From Fidelibacterota bacterium (GTDB taxonomy: Bacteria; Fidelibacterota; SORT01), in contig JACZYG010000003.1 in NCBI GenBank assembly GCA_022571215.1, positions 1-64,000 of the forward strand: a stretch of 64,000 nucleotides of DNA, read 5' to 3'. The position numbers and the translations under genes are program-made. The notes below the pieces were generated by a model. The model had not been told where the DNA came from, did not search any database, and saw only the letters and a list, made by a program, of their open reading frames with translations. This document shows, piece after piece, positions 15,281-23,823 of this stretch; the first letter of the stretch is position 1, and every line of letters begins with the position of its first letter.

Positions 15281-17202
15281 TTTAGGTTATTCAATCTTCG
15301 TTCGGTAATCTCTTCTCTTATCTCTTTAATAAACTCCTCCAGTGGTTTCTGGCCCTGATCGCCTGCCAGATGTTTGCGTACAGAAACGGTCGAATTTTCA
15401 ATTTCTTTTTCACCGACAACCAACATATATGGTATCTTCATATTTTCGCTTTCGCGTATTTTTGCTCCCATTTTTTCCGATCTACTGTCAAGATTAACTC
15501 TTACGCCTGTATTTATCAAGCTTTCGTATACTATTGTTGCATATTCAAGATGTTTTTCCGATATAGGAATAACTACCGCCTGCACCGGGGCTAACCAGGT
15601 AGGAAAATTACCTGAAAAATGCTCGATCAACACACCGATAAAGCGCTCAAATGAGCCGAATATAGCCCTGTGGATCATTACAGGTCTTTGTTTTTTATCA
15701 TGCTCATCGATAAAATTCAACTCAAACCGCTCGGGAAGAACAAAATCAAGTTGTATGGTAGCTAGCTGCCATGAACGTCCTATTGCGTCTTTTACCTGTA
15801 TATCAATTTTCGGTCCGTAAAATGCTCCATCTTTTTCTTTTAACTCATAATCTATATTCTGAGAATCGAGCGCGGATTTAAGCGCAACCTCGGCTTTAAC
15901 CCACAGATCAGGATCACCGAGAGCCTTATCAGGTTTAGTGGCGAAAAAATACTTCGGTTCAAATCCGAAAGTAGAGTAAAACTCGGTAACGAGTTTCATG
16001 CAACCGCTTACCTCTTCGGTTATCTGGCTTGGAAGCAGATAAATGTGCGCATCATCCATTGTGAACTGCCTGACTCTAAATAAACCGCCTAAGGCGCCCG
16101 AGACCTCATTTCTGTGCAATCTTCCGATTTCCGCTATACGAATAGGCAGATCTCTGTAAGACCTGGTTTTGGCTGAGTATATATAGGTTGATTCTGGACA
16201 GTTCATTGGTTTTAAAGCATAGACTTCCTCCCCTTCGTCAACTATAAACATACTGTCGCGATAATAATCCCAATGACCCGATTTTTCCCAAAGTGATTTC
16301 TTAACAAGCATCGGAGTTGACGCTTCCACATATCCGGCGTCATCCAACTTTTCTCTTAGATATTTTTCAAGTTCCCTTATGAGTATCATACCGTTCGGCA
16401 ACCAAAATGGAGAACCCGGCGCTATATCATGGAATGCGAACAATTCGAGCTCTTTCCCGATCTTACGATGATCTCTTAATTTTGCTTCCTCTAATCTTTT
16501 GAGATGCTGTTCGAGTTCCTTCGGATTATGATAAGAAGTGCCATAGATTCGTTGAAGTTGCTGTCTTTTCTCATCACCTCTCCAATACGAACCTGCAATT
16601 TTAAGTAGCTTGAAAGATTTTATGGCTGAAGTTGACGGCACGTGAGGACCCCGGCACAAATCTGTCCAATCATTTTGAGTATAGATAGAAACCGTGTCAT
16701 CCTTTATCTCCGAAAGAATTTCGAGTTTGTAATCCTCTCCCTTCTCTTTGAACATTTTAATCGCATCGTCCCTTTGAATTGTCTTCCGGGTGAATGCATG
16801 GTCGCCACTGATTATTTCGGTCATTTTGGCTTCAATCTTCTCAAGATCATCTGTAGTGAAAGGCTTTTCTGTATCAAAATCATAGTAAAATCCATCGGCA
16901 ATAGAAGGACCAAGAGTTACCTTGGTTCCGGGGAACAGCTCTTGAACAGCTTGAGCCATCACATGACTCGTGCTGTGCCAAATAAGTGATTTCGATTCTT
17001 CATTCTTGTCTGTTAAAATCTCTATCTTGGTATCCTCAAGAATCGGTCGTGTAAGATCGTAAAGCTCTCCGTTAACCTTGATGGATAAAGCCGCTTTAGC
17101 GAGTCCTGGACCTATCGATGACGCTATTTCATTTCCGGTCACACCTTTAGGGTGAGTGGTCTTAGTCCCGTCAGGCAATGTTATATTTATATCTTCTTTC
17201 AT
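15277..17202 (-). CDS. thrS: Threonyl-tRNA synthetase
   Basis: A 641-residue class II synthetase: N-terminal TGS domain (INITLPDGTKTTHPKG), an editing (SAD) domain with HSTSHVMAQAV, the catalytic core with motif 2 and the zinc-binding NCPES region, and the C-terminal anticodon-binding domain (WLAPVQAVVIPIS). The start must be ATG 17202. The 17 codons of open frame upstream are the tRNA-Val gene read through. Only five bases separate the tRNA end from this ATG, so no normal ribosome-binding site exists outside the tRNA. infC follows with a TTGA overlap. Confidence 0.97.
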   Translation of the reverse strand: MKEDINITLPDGTKTTHPKGVTGNEIASSIGPGLAKAALSIKVNGELYDLTRPILEDTKIEILTDKNEESKSLIWHSTSHVMAQAVQELFPGTKVTLGPSIADGFYYDFDTEKPFTTDDLEKIEAKMTEIISGDHAFTRKTIQRDDAIKMFKEKGEDYKLEILSEIKDDTVSIYTQNDWTDLCRGPHVPSTSAIKSFKLLKIAGSYWRGDEKRQQLQRIYGTSYHNPKELEQHLKRLEEAKLRDHRKIGKELELFAFHDIAPGSPFWLPNGMILIRELEKYLREKLDDAGYVEASTPMLVKKSLWEKSGHWDYYRDSMFIVDEGEEVYALKPMNCPESTYIYSAKTRSYRDLPIRIAEIGRLHRNEVSGALGGLFRVRQFTMDDAHIYLLPSQITEEVSGCMKLVTEFYSTFGFEPKYFFATKPDKALGDPDLWVKAEVALKSALDSQNIDYELKEKDGAFYGPKIDIQVKDAIGRSWQLATIQLDFVLPERFELNFIDEHDKKQRPVMIHRAIFGSFERFIGVLIEHFSGNFPTWLAPVQAVVIPISEKHLEYATIVYESLINTGVRVNLDSRSEKMGAKIRESENMKIPYMLVVGEKEIENSTVSVRKHLAGDQGQKPLEEFIKEIREEITERRLNNLN

Positions 17203-17207
17203 CCGAG

Positions 17208-17281
17208 TAGGCGGTACTGGACTCGAACCAGTGACTTCTTGCGTGTCGAGCAAGCACTCTAACCAACTGAGCTAACCGCCC
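17208..17281 (-). tRNA. tRNA-Val (anticodon GAC) with C at position 33
   Basis: The reverse complement folds well: acceptor GGGCGGT with ACCGCCT, D arm GCTCAGTTGGTTAGAGT, anticodon stem CTTGC/GCAAG, and T arm ACTGG-TTCGAGT-CCAGT. The seven-base loop reads TCGACAC, giving anticodon GAC (valine) but C instead of the near-universal T at position 33. The usual bacterial loop is CTGACAC, so the first two bases appear swapped. No CCA is encoded. Its 3' end is five bases from the thrS start codon. Confidence 0.88.
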
Positions 17282-17305
17282 CTACAAGAGATTTACGTTT
17301 AAAGC

Positions 17306-17334
17306 AGTATATTCTGAAACTACCGTTAAAACGT
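17306..17334 (-). promoter_or_regulatory. Possible promoter for tRNA-Val/thrS
   Basis: TATACT (17306-17311, minus strand) is a good -10 element and would start transcription near 17299, about 18 bases before the tRNA. The -35 hexamer ACGTTT at 17 bp spacing is weak. A TTGACA sits further upstream (17376-17381) but has only TACTTT at the right distance. Low confidence in the exact element. Confidence 0.35.
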
Positions 17335-17433
17335 TATACTTCATAGCTTTAAAAAGTAATTAATTACGAAATGCATGTCAAGAGATAAAAGAATATTTCA
17401 TTATTATTGATAGTATATTTGCGATATTCAAGA

Positions 17434-19086
17434 CTATTCGATATATCCGAGAGTACGATTATATATCATTTTATTTTCCAATAATTCAACGGATTTCAAT
17501 ATCACCTCGTCTGTAAGGAAAATGGACTCGTATCTACCTTTGGTTTTTCCGAGTTTTTCGGAAATTTCCCGGGAAAGCACCGAATTTATAAGACCTTTAT
17601 CAATATCGGTGAACTCATCCTCAAGTTTAAAAAATTTACTTTCCACCGCTTTAATATCATTAATGATATTTTCAGGATAATTATTTGTTTCAAGCGCTTC
17701 AATCAATAACAAATGCGCTTTTCTTACGTCGCTGACGAATTTAATATCCGATTCAACTACAAATTCAATGAATTCATTCACATCGGTTTCGGCGAGAGTA
17801 ACAGGGGCAGTTGCATCAGCATGGTTGGATGTCCAGACAGCCGTGTATTTATAGAACATATTCTTACGCCATAGTTCGGCCATAATTTTTGAAGATTTCG
17901 GATATTCTATTATGACATCAGGGGTAATACCGCCTCCACCGTAAACAGCTCTGCCGTTTAAGGTAGTGAACAATGAATCACTATCATTACGGATAATGGC
18001 AGTGTTGTCATGAAAATAATCCTCCTTTTGTATCAATCTTCCGCTTGGGATATAGTACTTCCCGGTTGTAATCTTTACCTTCTTCCGGTAAGGCAGCGAA
18101 ATCACCGATTGCACCAGTCCTTTACCAAAAGTTTTACTGCCTACTATTATTCCCCTGTCGAGATCCTGGACCACACCCGCAAATATTTCGCTTGCGCTTG
18201 CGGAGCCGCCATTCACGATTACGACAAGCTCGACGTTGTCGTCAATCACCGGATCCGTTTTTGAGAAGTGCTTTTTATTCATTTGACGAATTCTTCCTTT
18301 AGTGGATACAAGCAGCTCCTCTTTATCTATGAACATGTCGCTAATTTTTAACGCTGCGTCTAATAATCCACCGGGATTATCCCTCAGATCAATTATTATG
18401 CCTTCAAGTCCGTCATTCTTTAGACCGATCAGAGATTCTTTGAATATCGAGACAGAACTCTTGGAAAAACCTGTAAGTCTTATATATCCGATACTTTCTT
18501 TTACGAATCCTGAATAAAGCACCTCATTCAAGATTATTTTTTCTCTTTTCAGTGTGAATTCAATTGCTTCAGCGAATCCATTACGAGCTATAGTCAGCCG
18601 CACTTCTTTACCTTCCGGTCCCCTAATCATATCGGCGGCGGCGTCAAGTTTTAATCCGGCAGTGCTTAAATCGTTTATCTTAATAATCTTGTCACCGGCT
18701 ATTATTCCGCTTCGTCCTGCAGGAGTTCCCTCCATCGGTGAAATTACTGTGAGAGAGTCTCCTCTCATTCCAAGCCTGATTCCTACACCGCCGTAAGTGC
18801 CGGAGGTCAGCATATCAATCCCACTGCTATTTTCGGGCGTGTAGTAAGACGTATATGGGTCCAAAGTTTTAAGCATCCCCTTAATCGCTGCCTCTATGAA
18901 AGATTCAGGATCAATTTCGTCCACGTAGCTGGAACTTACCTGCTTATATACTTGACTGAATAATTTTAGTCCTTGGCTGATTTTAGCATAGTCGTCAGGC
19001 GCGGACAGCAAGCTCCTTCCCGTATATAGTAAAAGAATAAAACCGAATATTACGCCGTATCTAAGCGGTGTTTTAGATATTTTCAC
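17434..19086 (-). CDS. S41-family C-terminal processing peptidase (CtpA-like)
   Basis: A 550-residue periplasmic serine protease. The N-terminal helix (about 9-27) is a signal anchor. The PDZ domain lies at about 92-180 (GGVGIRLGMRG, GDKIIKIND). The catalytic core has LRDNPGGLL at 234-242 and GGSASASEIFAG with the likely nucleophile Ser297. The partner Lys322 is in GKGLVQ, 25 residues later as in CtpB/Tsp. It should cut unstructured C-termini of envelope proteins. It overlaps the 3' end of tmk by 14 bases. Confidence 0.93.
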   Translation of the reverse strand: MKISKTPLRYGVIFGFILLLYTGRSLLSAPDDYAKISQGLKLFSQVYKQVSSSYVDEIDPESFIEAAIKGMLKTLDPYTSYYTPENSSGIDMLTSGTYGGVGIRLGMRGDSLTVISPMEGTPAGRSGIIAGDKIIKINDLSTAGLKLDAAADMIRGPEGKEVRLTIARNGFAEAIEFTLKREKIILNEVLYSGFVKESIGYIRLTGFSKSSVSIFKESLIGLKNDGLEGIIIDLRDNPGGLLDAALKISDMFIDKEELLVSTKGRIRQMNKKHFSKTDPVIDDNVELVVIVNGGSASASEIFAGVVQDLDRGIIVGSKTFGKGLVQSVISLPYRKKVKITTGKYYIPSGRLIQKEDYFHDNTAIIRNDSDSLFTTLNGRAVYGGGGITPDVIIEYPKSSKIMAELWRKNMFYKYTAVWTSNHADATAPVTLAETDVNEFIEFVVESDIKFVSDVRKAHLLLIEALETNNYPENIINDIKAVESKFFKLEDEFTDIDKGLINSVLSREISEKLGKTKGRYESIFLTDEVILKSVELLENKMIYNRTLGYIE

Positions 19087-19753
19087 TATTTGCTTCCAAA
19101 TTAATTATAATCCCCTTTTTCTCCAAGAGAGTTTGAATTTTCTTCCATGCGGTCTCTGTTAGCTGTTCAACCTCCTTACTCCCGTCAAGTATAACGATTC
19201 GATCCGGAAATTTTTCAGCTAAATCCCTAAATCCTTGAATAACCCTGATTTTGAACTCATAGTTTTCCAATTCGATCCTATCTTTTCTTCCTATCGTACT
19301 GGATCGCTTTTCCGCAAGATCGGCATCTACATCAACCAAAAAAGTAAGATCAGGCTCAATTTTTCTTGCTGCTTCTTTTGTCAAAGCACTGATGAACTCC
19401 ATATCAATACCTCTACCGTAACCCTGGTAAGCGGTAGTAGAATCATAATATCTGTCACAAATCACTACATCATTATCCCGCAGACCCGGAATTACCATCT
19501 CTTCCGTTAATTGCGCCCTTGCTGCCGAGTATAACAATACTTCGGTTATAGACGACATCTCAGTGTGCTTTGTGCTCAGCAGTATTTGACGTATCTGCTC
19601 GGATATTCTCGTGCCGCCCGGCTCTCTGAACAGAACCGCATTCAGTCCACTCTCCTGAACTTTACGCAGGAGTGAGCTAGCTTGTGTAGATTTTCCCGAA
19701 CCGTCTATTCCTTCAAACGTGACGAAAATACCATTTGTTTTCTTATCATTCAT
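19073..19753 (-). CDS. tmk: Thymidylate kinase
   Basis: About 226 residues from ATG 19753, which overlaps the end of the inositol-phosphate synthase gene. A TTG-led start 21 bases further upstream is less likely. The P-loop FEGIDGSGKSTQA, the FREPGGTRISEQIR region and DRYYDSTTAYQGYGRG are the dTMP kinase motifs. It phosphorylates dTMP to dTDP for DNA synthesis. It has no operon logic with its neighbours beyond compact packing. Confidence 0.95.
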   Translation of the reverse strand: MNDKKTNGIFVTFEGIDGSGKSTQASSLLRKVQESGLNAVLFREPGGTRISEQIRQILLSTKHTEMSSITEVLLYSAARAQLTEEMVIPGLRDNDVVICDRYYDSTTAYQGYGRGIDMEFISALTKEAARKIEPDLTFLVDVDADLAEKRSSTIGRKDRIELENYEFKIRVIQGFRDLAEKFPDRIVILDGSKEVEQLTETAWKKIQTLLEKKGIIINLEANSENI

Positions 19754-21065
19754 CTTCGTAATATTCAATTCCAAGATGAGTTATCTGCTCTTCTTCCATC
19801 ATATATCTAAGTGTATTTTTCAATTTTGCCTGTTGAATAAAGAGATCATGCTCAGGATATAAACCGGGCGCGGTAAGCGGACTTTTATAATAAAACGACA
19901 GCCATTCTTGAATTCCGGACATCTCGGCTCTTTTCGCAAGGTCCATAAATAAAGCAAGGTCAAGAACTATCGGCGCGGCAAGAATACTGTCTCTGCAAAG
20001 AAAATTTATCTTTATCTGCATAGGATAACCCATCCATCCGAATATATCTATGTTATCCCAACCCTCTTTATCGTCACCACGCGGAGGATAGTAATTTATC
20101 CTCACCTTGTGATAAAAATCCTTATATAGTTCAGGATGTTTATCCGGCTGTAAAATATATTCCAATACGGAAAGTTTACTCTCCTCTTTCGTCTTGAACG
20201 AATCAGGGTCGTCCAATACCTCTCCGTCCCTGTTACCGAGTATATTTGTTGAAAACCATCCGTTAAGTCCGAGTAAACGGGCTTTCAATCCGGGAGCAAT
20301 AATGGTTTTAATGAATGTTTGTCCCGTTTTAAAATCCTTTCCTGAGATCGGGACTTTTTTATCCGCCGCCAATTCATAAAGCGCGGGTATATCAGTTGTA
20401 AGGTTCGGCGCTCCATTTGCAAATGGAACTCCTTCTTTCAGAGCAGCCCAGGCATAGATCATGCTCGGAGCAATATCAGGGTCATTCGATTTTAATCCTT
20501 TCTCGAACGATTCTAAAGATTCGTGTACATCACCGGATTGAATATATGCTTCTGTACTTGCAGCCCATACAATAACTACTCTATCCAAATCGTTCATCTT
20601 TTTGAAGTCTCGTATGTCCTGCCTTAACGCTTCGCCTAATTCGTACTTTGTATCGGCTTCCTTTACCCACGTACCTTCAATATTCTTGATATAATTTTTA
20701 TCAAATACAGCTTTCATAGGCTTAATTGAAGATAGGAAATCTTTTATTGGATCAATATCTTCGTTCTTTAAGACCCTGCTGGTTTTAGCGGCGCTGTACA
20801 TATCCTCCTCGAAGATATCCCAACCACCGAATACTATGTCTGATAAGTCTGCTACAGAAACAAAATCCTTTATCTTCGGAGATTTGTTTTCCGTTCTTTT
20901 ACCGAGTCGTATAGTTCCGAGTTGTGTAAGAGAACCTATGGGAATGTTAAGCCCTCTCCTTACCGATTCAACACCGGCAATCAGTGTGGTTGTGACAGCG
21001 CCCATTCCGGGTAAGAGTATTCCTAATTTCCCGTCTGCTTTGGGTATATTATCACCTCTTAACAA
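19746..21065 (-). CDS. Myo-inositol-1-phosphate synthase
   Basis: A 439-residue NAD-dependent enzyme converting glucose 6-phosphate to inositol 3-phosphate (L-myo-inositol 1-phosphate). The Rossmann motif LLPGMGAVTTTLIAGVE, FGGWDIFEEDMY, the KTGQTFIKTIIAPGLKARLL active-site segment, GLNGWFSTNILGNRDGEVL and the C-terminal dimer region are characteristic. The start is TTG 21065 with AGGAG nine bases upstream. It lies 45 bases downstream of a CDP-alcohol phosphatidyltransferase that could use the product, so the two are a likely inositol-phospholipid unit. Confidence 0.94.
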   Translation of the reverse strand: MLRGDNIPKADGKLGILLPGMGAVTTTLIAGVESVRRGLNIPIGSLTQLGTIRLGKRTENKSPKIKDFVSVADLSDIVFGGWDIFEEDMYSAAKTSRVLKNEDIDPIKDFLSSIKPMKAVFDKNYIKNIEGTWVKEADTKYELGEALRQDIRDFKKMNDLDRVVIVWAASTEAYIQSGDVHESLESFEKGLKSNDPDIAPSMIYAWAALKEGVPFANGAPNLTTDIPALYELAADKKVPISGKDFKTGQTFIKTIIAPGLKARLLGLNGWFSTNILGNRDGEVLDDPDSFKTKEESKLSVLEYILQPDKHPELYKDFYHKVRINYYPPRGDDKEGWDNIDIFGWMGYPMQIKINFLCRDSILAAPIVLDLALFMDLAKRAEMSGIQEWLSFYYKSPLTAPGLYPEHDLFIQQAKLKNTLRYMMEEEQITHLGIEYYEDE

Positions 21066-21110
21066 TTATATATTCTCCTGATTCTACCATTTTTAAAGAT
21101 TATTATTTTA

Positions 21111-21809
21111 TTACTCTTTTACCTTGACTGTCTTCTTTTTCGGCATTTTTTTTGAACTCTTATAAACATAAACAAGTCTTTGCACTGCCGTATAATTAGA
21201 CAATATCGCAATGACCCATATAGCAAGAATTAAGAACAGTTCATTTATTATCGGCAATTTTCCAATGATTGCTCCAACGGAGATATAAGCGATTCGCTCA
21301 GGCCGCTGCATCATTCCTATGTTACACTCGAATCCCAATCCTTCGGCTCTTGCTCGAACGTAGCTAACCATAACTGACCCTCCCACTGCCGCAAAGATGG
21401 CAACCGAAGTCCAGTGGGAGTCATTTCTGACAAAATGAACGGCGATGCCGAAGAACATAATAATTTCCGAATACCGATCCATGACTGAATCATAAAGACC
21501 GCCAAACTTGGTTTTCTTATCACCGTCTCTTGCTATTCTACCGTCCATCGTATCACAAATCGCCCCGAGAACGATAAATATTCCGCCAATTCGTAAATAT
21601 GATAATGCGAAAAATATTGCTCCGACGATGGTCAATATTGTGCCTAAAGTAGTGAGAGTATTGGGATTTACGTTAAGCGATTTAACAAAATCCGTTAATG
21701 GCAGAATTATACGTAAATACCCCTCTACAAATTTAGGGGAAAGCAGGTTAAACCCGTCCTTATTAATTTTATCTCTATATTCTTCTGGTATTTTCATTTT
21801 ATTTTTCAT
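21111..21809 (-). CDS. CDP-alcohol phosphatidyltransferase, probably inositol-phosphate lipid synthase
   Basis: About 232 residues, several membrane helices. The class I CDP-alcohol transferase signature is intact: DTMDGRIARDGDKKTKFGG, then LYD and SVMDR, fitting D-x2-DG-x2-AR-x8-G-x3-D-x3-D. A second signature of arginines (RARAEGLG, QRPERIAY) resembles PI-phosphate synthases that bind inositol phosphate. Next to inositol-phosphate synthase, the simplest reading is CDP-diacylglycerol plus inositol 3-phosphate giving phosphatidylinositol phosphate. PgsA-type or archaetidylinositol-type activity cannot be excluded. ATG 21809 has GGTGG upstream, while ATG 21797 is also possible. It overlaps the rsmI end. 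Confidence 0.82.
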   Translation of the reverse strand: MKNKMKIPEEYRDKINKDGFNLLSPKFVEGYLRIILPLTDFVKSLNVNPNTLTTLGTILTIVGAIFFALSYLRIGGIFIVLGAICDTMDGRIARDGDKKTKFGGLYDSVMDRYSEIIMFFGIAVHFVRNDSHWTSVAIFAAVGGSVMVSYVRARAEGLGFECNIGMMQRPERIAYISVGAIIGKLPIINELFLILAIWVIAILSNYTAVQRLVYVYKSSKKMPKKKTVKVKE

Positions 21810-22476
21810 TTTTTTCCACCAATATGACAAATTCACCTTTAGGTTTTCTTTCCGTAAAAATTGCTATCAGATCAGATAATTTACCCCTGAGAAATTCTTC
21901 GTTTATCTTAGTCATCTCCCGGCCTATCGCAGCATTCCTGTCACCAAGAAATTTGCTAATATCTCGGAGTGTTTTTAATATTCTATGCGGACCTTCAAAT
22001 ATTACTATTGTAACATCATATTCTGCAAGTTGTTTAAGTCTTTTTGTTCTACCTTTTTTTCTCGGCAAGTAACCCTCGAAGACAAATTTGTCTATTGCCA
22101 ACCCGGATGCTATTGCCGCTATTATTAACGCGGAGGCTCCAGGTATGGGTGAAATTTGTATATCGTTCTTGATAGCTTCTCTAATTAAATAAAATCCCGG
22201 ATCGGAAATAGACGGTGTTCCCGCATCGGAAACAAGTGCAATGGATTTACCTTGATCGAGCATTTCAATTAAAGAGGAGGTTTTATATTCTTTGTTGTGA
22301 TCGTGGTAAGGAGTCATTTTGGTTCTGATATCATAATGATTCAATAATTTAGCGGTCCTGCGCGTATCCTCACATGCGACTATATCAACCGATTTTAATG
22401 TCTCTATAGCTCGGAACGAAATATCTCCCAGATTACCGATAGGAGTTGCCACAATATATAAGATACCTTTTTCCAA
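21799..22476 (-). CDS. rsmI: 16S rRNA (cytidine-1402-2'-O)-methyltransferase RsmI
   Basis: A 225-residue SAM-dependent tetrapyrrole-methylase-fold enzyme that modifies C1402 in the ribosomal decoding centre. The N-terminal IVATPIGNLGDISFRAIETL, ACEDTRRTAKLL, SDAGTPSISDPGFYLI, PIPGASALIIAA and FVFEGYLPRKKGRTKRL are the full set of family motifs. It is slightly short at the C-terminus compared with many members (around 280 residues), lacking the extra tail. The start is TTG 22476. Confidence 0.94.
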   Translation of the reverse strand: MEKGILYIVATPIGNLGDISFRAIETLKSVDIVACEDTRRTAKLLNHYDIRTKMTPYHDHNKEYKTSSLIEMLDQGKSIALVSDAGTPSISDPGFYLIREAIKNDIQISPIPGASALIIAAIASGLAIDKFVFEGYLPRKKGRTKRLKQLAEYDVTIVIFEGPHRILKTLRDISKFLGDRNAAIGREMTKINEEFLRGKLSDLIAIFTERKPKGEFVILVEKNEK

Positions 22477-22488
22477 TCAACATTAAAG

Positions 22489-23799
22489 TTAAGCTATATG
22501 AGCATTGATAGACCGTTCAATTATCTCAATTCCCCTGTCTATCTCCTCCGTGGAAATAGTGAGAGAAGGTCTGAATCTAATTGTTCTTTCACCACACCCG
22601 AGAATTAGGGCTCCATTATCCATTATTATATCGATTATTCGATTTCTGTCGTCTGAAGATGGCAAATCAAACGCGCATAACAATCCTCTACCCCTTGCGT
22701 TTGAAATATATCCCCCGAATTCGTCCTGTAGCGCTTGAATTCGGTAAAGAAGGTGCTTACCCGTAACTTCTGCTTTTTCTATTAATTCCTCATCACGTAT
22801 TATCTCAAGATAAATAGTAGTTCTCGCCATGTCTATGAGATTTCCACCGAATGTAGAGTTCAACCTGCCTGAGGATTTGAATACATTTTCTTCAATATCA
22901 TCCAAGCGAGTGCTCGATAAAAATCCGCATACTTGCATTTTCTTGCCGAACGAAATCATATCGGGTTTTACACCGAGATGCTGATACGCCCAAAATTTTC
23001 CGGTAAGACCGACCCCGGTTTGAACCTCGTCAAAAATCAACATCAGTTCGGATTCATCAGCTATTGTTCGCAAATCAGCAAGAAATTCACCTCTGAAATG
23101 ATTGTCACCCCCCTCTGATTGAATGGGTTCTATAATAATAGCAGCAATATCATCAGGAAAATCACTTATGGCTTGTTTTATCTGATCAACCGATTTTTTC
23201 TCCTCTACAATAAGAGAATCAAGATTTTCTTCAAGTGGAAATCTTATCGCCGGAGAGTCAATTCGGGGCCAATCAAATTTTGGAAAATATTTTATCTTTT
23301 GCTCATCGGTGTTTGTGAGAGATAAAGTATATCCGGTTCTCCCATGGAATGCTCTCCGGAAATGAATAATCTTTGTACCTAACTCACCTCTTCCTTTGGA
23401 AAGATTTTTCCTGACCTTCCAATCAAATGCGGCTTTCAGGGCATTTTCTACTCCCAATGCGCCACCCTCAATAAAAAAAGCGTGGGGTAGTTCTTCCGGT
23501 ATCCCTATCTCCCCGAAAGTTTGAACAAATTCTGCGTACGTATCCGTGTAAATATCCGAATTTGTCGGTTTATGCTTAGCAATTTTGCCAAGTTTTTCGG
23601 CTGATTCCCGTATTTTACTGTGATTGAACCCGACAGGTGAAGAGGCGAAAAAAGAGAACAGATCTAAATACTTTCTTCCATTCCGTTTGTCAACGAAGCA
23701 TGATCCCTCGCTTTGCTCCTCATCAAATATAGGATCAAAACCATCCGTAAGGATGTGCTTTGAAAGTACCTCTTTTACCTTATTTGCGTTTATTTGCAT
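22489..23799 (-). CDS. lat: L-lysine 6-aminotransferase
   Basis: A 436-residue class III PLP enzyme that moves the epsilon amino group of lysine to 2-oxoglutarate, giving 2-aminoadipate semialdehyde. It matches the lysine-epsilon type in FDEEQSEGSCFVDKRNGRKY, FIEGGALGVENALKAAFDWK, HFRRAFHGRTGYTLSLTNTD and FGKKMQVCGFLSS, whose second lysine is the likely PLP Schiff-base residue. RLNSTFGGNLIDMAR is also typical. The next upstream gene is an aldehyde dehydrogenase that can oxidise the product. The rsmI start lies 12 bases downstream. Confidence 0.93.
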   Translation of the reverse strand: MQINANKVKEVLSKHILTDGFDPIFDEEQSEGSCFVDKRNGRKYLDLFSFFASSPVGFNHSKIRESAEKLGKIAKHKPTNSDIYTDTYAEFVQTFGEIGIPEELPHAFFIEGGALGVENALKAAFDWKVRKNLSKGRGELGTKIIHFRRAFHGRTGYTLSLTNTDEQKIKYFPKFDWPRIDSPAIRFPLEENLDSLIVEEKKSVDQIKQAISDFPDDIAAIIIEPIQSEGGDNHFRGEFLADLRTIADESELMLIFDEVQTGVGLTGKFWAYQHLGVKPDMISFGKKMQVCGFLSSTRLDDIEENVFKSSGRLNSTFGGNLIDMARTTIYLEIIRDEELIEKAEVTGKHLLYRIQALQDEFGGYISNARGRGLLCAFDLPSSDDRNRIIDIIMDNGALILGCGERTIRFRPSLTISTEEIDRGIEIIERSINAHIA

Positions 23800-23823
23800 A
23801 TACTCTCACTATTGTTATGCTTA

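Noticed and set aside
17203-17253. Upstream extension of thrS
   Set aside because: The extra 17 codons are the tRNA-Val gene read as protein; TGS-domain homology starts at ATG 17202.
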